Source: an uncultured Bacteroidales bacterium
GTDB lineage: Bacteria; Bacteroidota; Bacteroidia; Bacteroidales; CAIXZF01
DNA: 64,000 bases
Direction: 5' to 3'
Assembly (NCBI GenBank): GCA_903923925.1
Contig: CAIXZF010000063.1
Coordinates: 1-64,000 of the forward strand
Below, piece after piece: positions 38,656-49,244 of this stretch (positions within the stretch are counted from its first letter, which is position 1; the number at the start of each line of letters is the position of its first letter). The position numbers were made by a program, and so were the translations under genes. The notes under the pieces are model-generated. The model had not been told where the DNA came from. It searched no databases and saw only the letters and a program-made list of their open reading frames with translations.

Positions 38656-39909
38656 ATGATTAACAGGATTTTTCTAATAGTAATTTTCATTCTTATTGAA
38701 GAAATTCTCCTGAGGATTCTTCTGAGGAATTTCAGAAGAGTTTCCCCTGGCAATTCATATCCTGCTGTTCTTAATATTCTGAACAACCTAATAAATGTTG
38801 GATTTGCTATAACTACAATAGTTTATTTCATCCAGAATCAGGATCCGGGGAATAACTTTGTTGCTTACCGAAATTATTTTGGGTTGTTTAATGTATTTAT
38901 TCTCATTTATTTTTCAAAATTCATAATAGTAATTATTTTTTTATTGGGTGAACTATTCCGATTAACATTATGGATGTGGCACCGATGGTTTTCATCCTTA
39001 AAAAAATTACCTCTAACGCGCGCTTTTCATATCAGAAGAGGTTTTGCTCTTGGAGGGATACTTGCCGGGCTGGTATTTTTTGCTTTTGCTCTTTATGGTA
39101 TTTTAGGAGGAGTGAATCGGTTTGTTGTTAAACATGTCGATTTATATTTTCCCGACCTTCCTGCTGCCTTTGAAGGATTTACTATTGCTCAGATTTCTGA
39201 TATCCATCTTGGTAGCTGGACTCATCAGGAAGATGTCGCGAAAGGTATATATTTGCTTGAAAACCAGAAGCCAGATATGGTTTGTATCACAGGCGACATT
39301 ATTAATGTTAATTCTGATGAAACATTTCCTTATAAAAATCTTTTTGCAGAAATTAAAGCAGCTTACGGGAAATTTGCAATTTTAGGCAATCATGATATGG
39401 GCGATTATACCCGTTTTGGCCGAAGAGATTTTTCTGAACACAATATTCCGGGTATAAAATCCTTTTTCGATTCAACAGGTTTTGTTCTTATTAGAAATAG
39501 TCATGTGTATATTCACAAAGGGAAAGATTCCTTTGCCTTGCTTGGCACAGATAACTGGAGTATGAGAAAATTTAAGCGATATGGAAAGTTAAATGACGCC
39601 TTGCGAGGAACTAAACGATCTGATTTTAAAGTACTTATGAGTCACGACCCCTCACATTGGCGAGCTCAGGTTATGGATTCAACTTCTGTCAATCTTATGC
39701 TTTCTGGCCATACTCATGGAATGCAACTTGGCATCGACCTTCCCTGGCTTAGATGGAGTCCGGTGGCATTGGTCCTTAAAGAATGGATGGGGCTGTATCA
39801 AAACAGAAAACAATACCTTTATGTTAATGCCGGCTTTGGTTTCCTCGGATTTTCAGGAAGAATAGGTATCCCTCCGGAAATAACAATTATTACCTTACAC
39901 AAGCAGTAA
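38656..39909 (+). CDS. Membrane-anchored metallophosphoesterase
   Basis: 417 aa; N-terminal TM helices, IAQISDIHLGSWTH, VCITGDIIN, ILGNHDMGDY, LMLSGHTHGMQLG. Confidence 0.9.
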   Translation: MINRIFLIVIFILIEEILLRILLRNFRRVSPGNSYPAVLNILNNLINVGFAITTIVYFIQNQDPGNNFVAYRNYFGLFNVFILIYFSKFIIVIIFLLGELFRLTLWMWHRWFSSLKKLPLTRAFHIRRGFALGGILAGLVFFAFALYGILGGVNRFVVKHVDLYFPDLPAAFEGFTIAQISDIHLGSWTHQEDVAKGIYLLENQKPDMVCITGDIINVNSDETFPYKNLFAEIKAAYGKFAILGNHDMGDYTRFGRRDFSEHNIPGIKSFFDSTGFVLIRNSHVYIHKGKDSFALLGTDNWSMRKFKRYGKLNDALRGTKRSDFKVLMSHDPSHWRAQVMDSTSVNLMLSGHTHGMQLGIDLPWLRWSPVALVLKEWMGLYQNRKQYLYVNAGFGFLGFSGRIGIPPEITIITLHKQ

Positions 39910-40051
39910 CAAGTCAAAAAGACAGCCAGAAATAAGTGTAACTGACTTTATTTCAGCATTTTTGATTTATTTAGCTTAGGTACAGTCTTTGAAAAGGATT
40001 GATATATTGAAAAACTGGCTATTTAGGTCAAATACGTAATTTATCAAAATA

Positions 40052-42664
40052 ATGAACCTCTCAAATCTTACAATAAAATCGCAGGAAGCTCTTCAGAAAG
40101 CCCAGGAAATTGCCTCGGCCTGTCAACATCAGGCAATTGAAAATATTCACCTTTTGAAAGGATTGTTAACAGTTGATGAAAACCTTATTCCCTTCCTTCT
40201 TAAAAAGCTTAATGCAAATCCGGGCTTAATAAGCTCAGTTATCGACCGGATGCTTCAATCAATGCCAAAAATAAGTAGTAAAGATCAATATTTTTCACAG
40301 GAAACGTTAAACTGCTTACAAAGAGCATCCAATTACTTGTCTGAATTTAAAGATGAGTTTGTTTCATTGGAACACATCTTACTTGGAATATTATCAGGAA
40401 GTGATAACGCATCAAAACTGCTAAAGGACAACGGTGTTAATGAAAAAGATCTTATTTCAGCAATTCGGGAGATTCGTAAAGGCTCCACAGCAAATAGTCA
40501 TAATTCTGAAGGTACCTACAATGCTTTAAATCGTTATTCGCTTAATTTAAACGAAATGGCAAGAGCGGGCAAACTTGATCCGGTTATTGGCCGGGATGAA
40601 GAAATCAGACGAGTACTTCAAATTCTTACCAGGCGAACGAAAAACAATCCTATTCTTATTGGAGAACCTGGCGTTGGTAAAACAGCAATTGCGGAAGGCC
40701 TTGCACAACGTATTATAAATGGGGATATCCCTGAAAACCTTAAAAGCAAACAGATTTTTTCGCTCGATATGGGTTCATTGATTGCAGGGGCAAAATATAA
40801 GGGTGAATTTGAGGAAAGACTCAAAAGCGTAATTAAAGAAGTAATTAACTCAGAAGGAGAAGTCATCCTCTTCATCGACGAGATACATACACTGGTGGGC
40901 GCAGGAGCATCAGAAGGTGCAATGGATGCCGCAAATATCCTGAAACCCGCCTTGGCCAAAGGCGAGCTCAGGGCTATTGGAGCTACTACTTTAACAGAAT
41001 ACCAAAAATATATAGAAAAGGATAAAGCTCTTGAACGCAGATTTCAGACTGTACTTGTTGATGAGCCAGATACTTTGGCAACAATATCCATTCTCAGAGG
41101 ATTAAAGGAAAGATATGAAACCTATCATCTGGTTCGTATTAAAGATGAGGCAATTATCGCTGCTGTGGAACTTTCACAACGTTATATTTCTGATCGATTT
41201 CTTCCGGATAAAGCAATAGACCTGATCGATGAGGCAGCTTCTAAATTACGGATGGAAATTAATTCTTTACCCGAACCATTAGATGAAGCTGAACGGAAAA
41301 TCCGGCAGCTGGAAATCGAAAGAGAGGCTATTAAAAGAGAAAATGACCCTTCAAAACTTAAAGATTTGAATTCAGAAATCGCCAACCTTTCTGATTACAG
41401 GAACAAACTTAAAGCAAGGTGGCAAAGTGAAAAAGAAATTGTTGATGAAATTCAGCAGTTAAAAAAGAACATAGAGAATTACAAATTTCAGGCTGAACAA
41501 GCTGAAAGAGAAGGAGATTATGGACTGGTTGCTGAGTTAAGATATGGTAAAATAAAGGCGACTGAACTATCTCTTGAAGAATGTAAAAAGAAACTTTCTG
41601 AGATTCAAGGCGATACTCCAATGATTAACGAGGAAGTTGGAACAGAAGAGATTGCCGAAATCGTAGCTCGTTGGACAGGTATTCCTGTTAAACGAATGCT
41701 CCAGAGCGAAAAAGAAAAACTGTTGAGTCTTGAATCCGAATTGCATAAAAGGATAGTTGGACAGGATGAGGCTATTGAAGCTATTGCTGATGCTATCCGC
41801 AGAAGCCGTGCCGGTTTGCAGGATGCAAAACGTCCGATTGGTTCATTTATTTTCCTCGGGACAACGGGCGTAGGTAAAACTGAACTTGCAAAAGCACTTG
41901 CTGAATTCCTCTTTAATGATGAAAATTCGATGGTCAGGATTGATATGTCAGAATATCAGGAAAGGCATACAGTTTCAAGATTAATTGGGGCTCCTCCAGG
42001 TTATGTTGGCTATGAAGAAGGTGGTCAATTAACTGAAAAAGTTAGAAGAAAACCCTATTCCGTGGTACTTCTTGATGAAATCGAGAAAGCACATCCTGAT
42101 GTATTCAACATTTTGCTTCAGGTTCTTGATGAAGGCAGACTTACAGATAATAAAGGAAGAACTGCTGATTTTAAAAACACTATCATTATAATGACCTCAA
42201 ATATTGGATCAGATCTGATTCAGGATAATATTGCCAAAATATCCGGTTCAAATGAAAACACCATAATGGAATTCATAAAAGTTGAAGTTTTTGGCTTATT
42301 ACGAAAAACAATTCGCCCCGAATTTTTAAACCGGATTGATGAGATTATTATGTTCAAACCGCTTAATAGAAATGAGATCAGTGGAATTGTTGTAATCCAG
42401 CTTGAAAAACTAAAAAATATTCTGTCGGAAAGTGAGATTAATCTATATTACACAACTGATGCAGTTGAATGGCTGGCTGAATTGGGATATGACCCCTTAT
42501 ACGGCGCCAGACCTTTAAAGAGAGTTGTACAACGAAAAGTTCTGAATGAGCTGTCGAAGATGATCTTAGCAGGATCAATTCAGAAAGATATTGAAATTTG
42601 GCTTGATGTTATTGATAAACAAGTAGTTTTCTATAATAAAAGTAAAACTAAACCAGAAGATTAG
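40052..42664 (+). CDS. clpB: ClpB disaggregase
   Basis: 870 aa; [60 protein letters not shown], middle coiled coil, [55 protein letters not shown]. Confidence 0.97.
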   Translation: MNLSNLTIKSQEALQKAQEIASACQHQAIENIHLLKGLLTVDENLIPFLLKKLNANPGLISSVIDRMLQSMPKISSKDQYFSQETLNCLQRASNYLSEFKDEFVSLEHILLGILSGSDNASKLLKDNGVNEKDLISAIREIRKGSTANSHNSEGTYNALNRYSLNLNEMARAGKLDPVIGRDEEIRRVLQILTRRTKNNPILIGEPGVGKTAIAEGLAQRIINGDIPENLKSKQIFSLDMGSLIAGAKYKGEFEERLKSVIKEVINSEGEVILFIDEIHTLVGAGASEGAMDAANILKPALAKGELRAIGATTLTEYQKYIEKDKALERRFQTVLVDEPDTLATISILRGLKERYETYHLVRIKDEAIIAAVELSQRYISDRFLPDKAIDLIDEAASKLRMEINSLPEPLDEAERKIRQLEIEREAIKRENDPSKLKDLNSEIANLSDYRNKLKARWQSEKEIVDEIQQLKKNIENYKFQAEQAEREGDYGLVAELRYGKIKATELSLEECKKKLSEIQGDTPMINEEVGTEEIAEIVARWTGIPVKRMLQSEKEKLLSLESELHKRIVGQDEAIEAIADAIRRSRAGLQDAKRPIGSFIFLGTTGVGKTELAKALAEFLFNDENSMVRIDMSEYQERHTVSRLIGAPPGYVGYEEGGQLTEKVRRKPYSVVLLDEIEKAHPDVFNILLQVLDEGRLTDNKGRTADFKNTIIIMTSNIGSDLIQDNIAKISGSNENTIMEFIKVEVFGLLRKTIRPEFLNRIDEIIMFKPLNRNEISGIVVIQLEKLKNILSESEINLYYTTDAVEWLAELGYDPLYGARPLKRVVQRKVLNELSKMILAGSIQKDIEIWLDVIDKQVVFYNKSKTKPED

Positions 42665-43914
42665 GCTAAATTTAATACCTCTCTTACTTTCCCGACAATG
42701 GTTTTTCTATCAAAGGGTTTTGCCAAATAATCGGTACATCCTCCTTGCAGCATTTTTTCTTTGTCACCACTCATTGTATATCCTGTTACAGCAACAATCG
42801 GAGTTTCAAGGTAACCGGGTAGTTTTCGGATTTCAGCAGTAGCTTCTAGTCCATTCATACCCGGACCAAGATTGATATCCATAAGTATAACATCATATTT
42901 TTTATTTGAAGCTAGTTTTATTGCTGTCATTCCATCCTTTGCTCTGTCTGTTCTGCATACTCCTTTCAAAAACATAACAGTTAATTCCATGTTTACCATA
43001 TTATCCTCAACAATCAGCAAATCAGGAATATCCTTCTTTATTTCTGAATCAGCTATTCCCTTTATCTCATGCAGACCCGATTTTACCTCATTCTGATTTT
43101 TTTCTACCGAGATTTCCTCAGCTAATAAAAACCGAACAAAATATGAAGTGCCTTTCCCTGGCTCATTTTCAATGGAAATCTTACCATTCATTAATTCAGT
43201 TATTCCTCTTGAAAGAGTCAGACCAAGAACAGATCCATCATCAGTACTCCTATAATTTACCTGCCCGAATTCCTGAGAAATTAGTTCCTGCTGTTCCGTT
43301 TGAATTCCATTAAAAAGATCATTTATTTCTATTTCAGCATACTTCTTCAGGTCAATTACAGATTCTCTTACATAAATATTAATAATTCCGGAAGTTGCAG
43401 ATTTTATTGCATTTTCGATCAAATACTTGCATACCTGTGCTAGGAGAATTTCGTCAATGTTGGCATATACTCCTTCTGGAAGGTCTGTTTTGCAGTTAAT
43501 AACTTTTTCTTTAAAATCTTGAGTATAGGTGACTATAACCTTAGCAATTGATTTAGAAACATCAGTCTTTGTAATGTTGAGATTGGTACTCCTTGGATCA
43601 ATTTCTGAAAGATACATTATTGAATCAAGAGCCGATATTAATCTTGTACTGGAATTGAGAATTGAATTCGCCATGGAATTCAATTCCACTTCTTCAATAC
43701 GATCTTTAAGAATACCTGCATAACTAAGAATCCCTTTAATCGGGATCCGGAATTCATGAATTATATTTGCTAGTAATGTTGATTTAGCTATGCCTGATGC
43801 CCTTGCTGCATTTTTTGCTTTATCCAATTCATCTTTCATCGAATTGAATTCATCCTGCAAGCGAGCATTTTCAGCAATTAATTTCTTTAGTATAGGATTA
43901 TCCTCTGACATCAA
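42661..43914 (-). CDS. Hybrid histidine kinase-like protein with C-terminal receiver
   Basis: 417 aa; LLANIIHEFRIPIKGIL, LIENAIKSA, degenerate G boxes (DLFNGI, GSVLGLTLS), receiver DLLIVEDNMVNMEL...VILMDINLGPGMNGLEAT...LAKPF. Confidence 0.85.
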   Translation of the reverse strand: MMSEDNPILKKLIAENARLQDEFNSMKDELDKAKNAARASGIAKSTLLANIIHEFRIPIKGILSYAGILKDRIEEVELNSMANSILNSSTRLISALDSIMYLSEIDPRSTNLNITKTDVSKSIAKVIVTYTQDFKEKVINCKTDLPEGVYANIDEILLAQVCKYLIENAIKSATSGIINIYVRESVIDLKKYAEIEINDLFNGIQTEQQELISQEFGQVNYRSTDDGSVLGLTLSRGITELMNGKISIENEPGKGTSYFVRFLLAEEISVEKNQNEVKSGLHEIKGIADSEIKKDIPDLLIVEDNMVNMELTVMFLKGVCRTDRAKDGMTAIKLASNKKYDVILMDINLGPGMNGLEATAEIRKLPGYLETPIVAVTGYTMSGDKEKMLQGGCTDYLAKPFDRKTIVGKVREVLNLA

Positions 43915-44110
43915 TAATCTAACAATTAATTATCCCTCAATATAGTTCCGAAATCAATAAAATAGATACAAAAAACAAAGTTAATACAATCGAAAATCAA
44001 AATTGCAACGAATTAGAATTAAATTGAATTATTTACACATGATTAATATCAGCTTTTCAAATTTACATTAAATATATAAAAATAGCTTTAGTTAATCATT
44101 AAGAAGTTGA

Positions 44111-45055
44111 TCATACATAATTGTTAATAAGCCTCTCAATACCATTTGATTGTAGCGGATGAAACCAGTGGTAATTCTTTTCTTTCCTCAGCCATGTCAT
44201 TTGCTTTTTAGCATACCGGCGGGTATTAATTTTTATATTCCCGACAGTCTGATTTTCATCGACTTTACCATCATAGAACTCAAAGATTTCTTTATATCCA
44301 ACAGTATTCAATGCCTGTAAACTTCTATATGGCAGCAATTCAATTGCCTCTTCAAACAATCCTGATTTACACATTTCATCCACCCGATTATCTATCCGAT
44401 TGAATAAACAACTTCTATCCATACTGAGTGCGATTTTTAAAATTCTGAAAGGTCGCTCACGAACTTGCCTGGTTCTGAACGAAGTGAACGATTTCCCGGT
44501 TTGAATGCAAACTTCTAAAGCGCGTATTAAGCGTGCAGGATTTTTTATATCCACTAAAGAATAATATTCCGGATCAAGAATATTTAATTTTTGCTGAAGG
44601 GATTCCAAACCAAAATTCTCGTAATCAATTACTAACTTGGTTCTTATTTCTGGTTCTGGATCGGGTAATTCATCAATACCATCACAAATTGCCCGTATAT
44701 AGAGTCCCGATCCTCCAGTCAGAATTGTAACAGCATTTGTCTCCAATAACTCATTAATCGTTCTAACAGCTTCATATTCAAAACGATAAACATTGTAAGC
44801 ATCTGTAACAGAATGCGTTCCAATAAAATGATGCTGCACCTTAGCTAACTCATCCATCGTAGGAACTGCGGTCCCAATTTTCATCTCCTTATAAAATTGC
44901 CTTGAATCAGCTGAAACGATTTGGGTATTAAACCTTAAGGCAAGTCCGACAGATAGCGAAGTTTTTCCAATTGCTGTTGGGCCAGATATTACAACTAATA
45001 ATGGAAGTGAGGCTGACAAGCTGGAGTTAGTTCCTGCCACCTTCTTCGAAATTCC
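44111..45055 (-). CDS. miaA: tRNA dimethylallyltransferase MiaA
   Basis: VVISGPTAIGKTSLSVGLALRF, IVSADSRQFYKEMKIGTAVP, HHFIGTHSV, LTGGSGLYIRAI, RYAKKQMTWLRK; start chosen at MGISKK (the ORF opens at 45073). Confidence 0.94.
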   Translation of the reverse strand, partial: GISKKVAGTNSSLSASLPLLVVISGPTAIGKTSLSVGLALRFNTQIVSADSRQFYKEMKIGTAVPTMDELAKVQHHFIGTHSVTDAYNVYRFEYEAVRTINELLETNAVTILTGGSGLYIRAICDGIDELPDPEPEIRTKLVIDYENFGLESLQQKLNILDPEYYSLVDIKNPARLIRALEVCIQTGKSFTSFRTRQVRERPFRILKIALSMDRSCLFNRIDNRVDEMCKSGLFEEAIELLPYRSLQALNTVGYKEIFEFYDGKVDENQTVGNIKINTRRYAKKQMTWLRKEKNYHWFHPLQSNGIERLINNYV

Positions 45056-45686
45056 CATCAAATCTCTCGTCAATATTCATATCAGCGGTTTGATCTGATT
45101 CAATTTCAAAACCATCTCCAATATTCTTTGAAAAACCATCGTCGATTTCATCTTCGAACTCTATTTCATCTACCTGCATTTCCTCGAACAACCCAATATC
45201 AGCGAGATCTTCCATACCTGTTGAAGCAATCGGTTGAACCTTTTTAGGCAGACTCCCCTCTGATTTAACACAACGAGGATATTCTGCCCCATCCTCAGCC
45301 TGAACAATTTTTGCCAATTCAAGGTAAAAAGTTTTCAGCTTTAAAAAATCATATTCATAAATAATCCGTTGATGAGGATCTTCAATAAAATTCTTTATTC
45401 TGCTTTCGGACATCAGGTATGTCTTCATTTTCGGTTTACTGGCAAGCTCTTCATCTTCAAAATCATCAGTTTGTTCTTCAAACCGCATATCAATAAGTGT
45501 TATCTCACTTAATTTAAACCACTTACCATTACAAATAGAAAAAGAAGCAAGTTCATTGCTTTCAAATTCGAACAAGCCCATAAGGTACTTGTGAAATTCT
45601 TCGAATGTGTGGGTTGCAAGGACTTCCACATCCCGTAAAAAGTCATCCTGCTCTTCTGATAAAATTCTAAACCTGTATGCGTGCAT
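45027..45686 (-). CDS. PRiA4_ORF3-like (IS1096 TnpR-family fold) protein
   Basis: 219 aa; AYRFRILSEEQDDFLRDVEVLATHTFEEFHKYLMGLFEFESNELASFSI; acidic tail. Confidence 0.65.
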   Translation of the reverse strand: MHAYRFRILSEEQDDFLRDVEVLATHTFEEFHKYLMGLFEFESNELASFSICNGKWFKLSEITLIDMRFEEQTDDFEDEELASKPKMKTYLMSESRIKNFIEDPHQRIIYEYDFLKLKTFYLELAKIVQAEDGAEYPRCVKSEGSLPKKVQPIASTGMEDLADIGLFEEMQVDEIEFEDEIDDGFSKNIGDGFEIESDQTADMNIDERFDGNFEEGGRN

Positions 45687-45763
45687 GCTGGATAATGTTT
45701 ACTTGGGTTATCTAATTTCAACACGATAAAAATAAAAAAATATTCCCCTCCTAAGATGAAAAT

Positions 45764-47200
45764 TTATTCAATTTTTTTCAATCCTAACTTTTTACCTTCT
45801 TCAAGCATGAGCCTGAAGGCGTTATCAAATTCATTTGGAATTATTCCATCAAGAATTGCCTCCCTTATTGCATTTTTTATGATTCCAACTTCCATTGAAG
45901 GCCCAATTCCAAAAACCTCCATGATCATTTCACCACTAACCGGAGGTTGCCAGTTGCGTATTTTATCCTTTTCTTCAATCTCTTTTAATTTCCTCCTCAC
46001 AACTTCAAAATTCTTCATATAACGTTTTACTTTGTCGGCATTTTTCGAAGTAATATCTGCCTCACAAAGCAACATTAGGTCATCAATATCGTCACCGGCT
46101 TCAAATAAAAGTCGTCGTACAGCAGAATCAGTAACAACATCTTCCGACAGAACGATTGGACGTAAATGTAATTGTACAAGCTTCTGAACATATTTCATCT
46201 TTTCATTAAGTGGCAACTTCAGCTTTGTAAAAATACCAGGAACCATCTTTGAACCCTTAAACTCATGTCCATGAAACGTCCACCCAATTCCTGATTCGAA
46301 TCGCTTAGTTGCAGGTTTTGCAATGTCATGCAATAGTGCAGCCCATCTTAACCACAGATTATCAGTTCTTGCCGACAATTTGTCAAGGACTTCCAATGTA
46401 TGGAGGAAATTATCTTTATGTCCCTTGCCATCAATATACTGAGCTCCTTTTAGTTCAACAAATAATGGGAAAATAAGGTCGAGAAGGCCTGATTCATAGA
46501 GCATAATGAAACCCCGGGATGGCACTTCCGAAAGAATAATTTTATTTAATTCTTCAACAACACGTTCCTGAGATACAATCTCAATTCGTTTGCAATTTCT
46601 TTTGATCGACAGAAAGGTTTCAGGAAGAATATCAAAACCAAGCTGTGCAGCAAATCGAATTGCCCGCATCATTCTCAAGGGATCATCAGAAAAAGTGATA
46701 TCTGGCTCAAGTGGTGTCCTTATAATCATTCTCTTCAAATCATCAAGACCCTTGAATGGATCTACCCATTCGCCTCTCTCTGGATTATTTAATCTGACTG
46801 CCAAGGCGTTAATTGTAAAATCACGACGATTCTGGTCGTCAGCTATCGTTCCATTTTCAACGATTGGATTCCGTGAATTCGACCTGTATGATTCTTTTCT
46901 GGCACCTACCAACTCAACAACTGAATCATGATACCTGAAGTGTGCAGTGCCAAAATTTTTATACACCTTAACATCTCCCCTGATATTCAACTCTGCTGCT
47001 AACTCCTCAGCATACAGTATTCCACTACCAACAACCACAATATCAATATCCTGTGATGGTCGGTTAAGAATAATATCGCGAACAAACCCTCCAATAATAA
47101 ATGCCTGGCAGCCTAAACGGTCAGCAACAACTGTGGCTGCCTTAAACAGCGGTTGCTCCAGAAGGAGCTTAATTTGAACTTTATTATTTTCGAAATCCAC
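45764..47200 (-). CDS. CCA tRNA nucleotidyltransferase-type enzyme with HD domain
   Basis: 478 aa; [73 protein letters not shown]. Confidence 0.92.
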   Translation of the reverse strand: MDFENNKVQIKLLLEQPLFKAATVVADRLGCQAFIIGGFVRDIILNRPSQDIDIVVVGSGILYAEELAAELNIRGDVKVYKNFGTAHFRYHDSVVELVGARKESYRSNSRNPIVENGTIADDQNRRDFTINALAVRLNNPERGEWVDPFKGLDDLKRMIIRTPLEPDITFSDDPLRMMRAIRFAAQLGFDILPETFLSIKRNCKRIEIVSQERVVEELNKIILSEVPSRGFIMLYESGLLDLIFPLFVELKGAQYIDGKGHKDNFLHTLEVLDKLSARTDNLWLRWAALLHDIAKPATKRFESGIGWTFHGHEFKGSKMVPGIFTKLKLPLNEKMKYVQKLVQLHLRPIVLSEDVVTDSAVRRLLFEAGDDIDDLMLLCEADITSKNADKVKRYMKNFEVVRRKLKEIEEKDKIRNWQPPVSGEMIMEVFGIGPSMEVGIIKNAIREAILDGIIPNEFDNAFRLMLEEGKKLGLKKIE

Positions 47201-47329
47201 GCTGCAAAATTAACAAAAGCGCAAACTAAGCCTGAATAATTTTTTTTCATTTTTTAACGCAATCTATGTCCTTTTTGTAACTTTGTTTATTGATTAACAA
47301 AACGTTTTATTAAACCTAATGGCTTAACT

Positions 47330-48520
47330 ATGGCAAAAAGAACTATTGTTGCGATGCCGGGTGATGGAATCGGCAAAGTTGTACTGGAGGAGGCTATCCG
47401 TGTGTTGGATGCAGCCGGATTTGAAGCAGAATATGTACAGGGAGACATCGGTTGGGAATTCTGGTGTAAAGAGGGCAATCCTCTTCCTGAGCGTACAAAA
47501 GAACTTCTGGCAAAACACAAGATTGGCCTTTTTGGTGCAATTACGTCAAAACCCAAAGACAAAGCAGCTGCTGAACTCTCTCCCGAACTAAAAGACCAGG
47601 GATTTAACTACTACAGCCCCATTGTAAGTATGAGGCAACATTTTGATCTTGATATCTGTATGCGACCTATTCTGACGTTTAAAGGAAATCCTTTGAATTT
47701 CATCAGACGAGGTGCTGGCGGAGTAATTGATGAACCAGTTATTGATACTATGATATTCCGTCAGAATACTGAAGGTTTATATGGTGGCGTTGAATGGACG
47801 AATCCCGGAGATCAGGTTTATGATGCCCTGATGACACACCCGAAATTCAGAGAAAACTTCGCATGGTGTCCCCGCCCTGAATTGGCGGTCTCAACGCGTA
47901 TTTTTACTAAAAAATATGTAACACGCATTGTAAAAAGTGCTTTCGAATATGCAAAACTGAGAGGATTTTCTACAGTTTATGTTTGTGAGAAACCTAATGT
48001 TATCCGCGAAACATCAGGCATGATGCTTAAAGTTGCTCAGGAAATGAGTAAAAATGAATATCCTGGAATCAAAGTTTCTGATGTGAACATCGATGCAATG
48101 ATGATGTGGCTTACAAAGAATCCTGAAATTTATAATGTTATTGTTGCCGGCAATATGTTCGGAGACATTGTTTCCGACGGTTTTGCCGGACTAATTGGAG
48201 GCCTTGGATTTGCCTGCAGTGCCAATATCGGACCAGAAGTTGCTGTTTTCGAGCCTACACACGGTTCTGCCCCTAAATATGCAGAGTATGAAACTTCTAT
48301 TGTAAATCCTTGCGCAATGGTACTTTCTGCATGTATGATGCTTGAACATATTGGTGAGAATGAAATTTCATCAAGAATTAAAATAGCAGTAGCAAAAGTT
48401 ATTGAAGAGGGAAAGGTGAAAGCCTATGATATGCTTAAACTTTCAGGATCTCCTGAGGTTATTAAGAATGGCGCCGCTTCTACCAGACAAATGGCTGATG
48501 CTATTATTGCGAAGCTTTAA
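47330..48520 (+). CDS. Isocitrate/isopropylmalate dehydrogenase-family protein
   Basis: 396 aa; VAMPGDGIGKVVLEEAIRVL, FRQNTEGLYGGVEW, NVIVAGNMFGDIVSDGFAGLIGGLGFACSANIG, EPTHGSAPKYA. Confidence 0.88.
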   Translation: MAKRTIVAMPGDGIGKVVLEEAIRVLDAAGFEAEYVQGDIGWEFWCKEGNPLPERTKELLAKHKIGLFGAITSKPKDKAAAELSPELKDQGFNYYSPIVSMRQHFDLDICMRPILTFKGNPLNFIRRGAGGVIDEPVIDTMIFRQNTEGLYGGVEWTNPGDQVYDALMTHPKFRENFAWCPRPELAVSTRIFTKKYVTRIVKSAFEYAKLRGFSTVYVCEKPNVIRETSGMMLKVAQEMSKNEYPGIKVSDVNIDAMMMWLTKNPEIYNVIVAGNMFGDIVSDGFAGLIGGLGFACSANIGPEVAVFEPTHGSAPKYAEYETSIVNPCAMVLSACMMLEHIGENEISSRIKIAVAKVIEEGKVKAYDMLKLSGSPEVIKNGAASTRQMADAIIAKL

Positions 48521-48540
48521 CAACAAAATTGATAGTTAAA

Positions 48541-48577
48541 AAAATCCCCTTTGTTGTCTGATAAAGGGGATTTTTTT
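48541..48577 (+). terminator. Rho-independent terminator (or attenuator) after the dehydrogenase gene
   Basis: ATCCCCTTT-gttgtctgat-AAAGGGGAT-TTTTTT. Confidence 0.8.
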
Positions 48578-48642
48578 AAGGATTTTTAACATTTCCCTAT
48601 ATCCTGAATAAAAGATTATTTGAATTTGAAATAAACTGTATT

Positions 48643-49209
48643 ATGAACATTGAAACAAAATTTATTGACCAGGCGAATCAATTATGGCCTGAATTGGAAT
48701 GGATCACAGATGGAGATCTGCGTGAAAAAACTTTAAAAACCTGGGCGCTGGCTCTTGAGAAAAGCGTTCTCTCGCCTGATGATCTGAATACTATTCCATT
48801 TACATTACTTGCCGGACCAGATCTGAAAGTTACTTTTATGGGACATAAAAGGGCTGTTGTGCATATTGCAAGGGATTGCGGTAATCAGATGAATTTGTTC
48901 TTTAAAAATGATTTACCCGTTAATATGGATGTTCTTATTGCAGGTGCTATTCTTGCTGATGTTGGGAAATTACTTGAATATGAATTGAAAGATGGGATAT
49001 CAGTTCAGGCTGCTTATGGAAAATATGTTCGTCATCCATTTTCAGGGGTTTCTTTGGCTGAGATGTGCGGTGTTCCTGCAGAAGTTTGCCACATAATTGC
49101 CACACATGCAGGTGAAGGTAACATGGTTAAGCGTACAACTGAAGCTTATGTTGTTCATCATGCCGATTTCATGACTTTCGAGCCATTCCGTGAACGATTA
49201 AAAATCTAA
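48643..49209 (+). CDS. HD-domain protein
   Basis: 188 aa; HKRAVVHIARDC, VLIAGAILADVGKLLEYE, RHPFSGVSLAEMCGVPAEVCHIIATHAGEG, VHHADFM. Confidence 0.75.
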   Translation: MNIETKFIDQANQLWPELEWITDGDLREKTLKTWALALEKSVLSPDDLNTIPFTLLAGPDLKVTFMGHKRAVVHIARDCGNQMNLFFKNDLPVNMDVLIAGAILADVGKLLEYELKDGISVQAAYGKYVRHPFSGVSLAEMCGVPAEVCHIIATHAGEGNMVKRTTEAYVVHHADFMTFEPFRERLKI

Positions 49210-49244
49210 CAAGCACAAATTCACATTATTAACCACCTATCAAT

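Noticed and set aside
45027-45686. PRiA4_ORF3/TnpR-like protein considered as a mobile-element marker
   Set aside because: Sits between housekeeping genes miaA and the CCA-type enzyme, with no transposase or terminal repeats; the family name does not imply mobility
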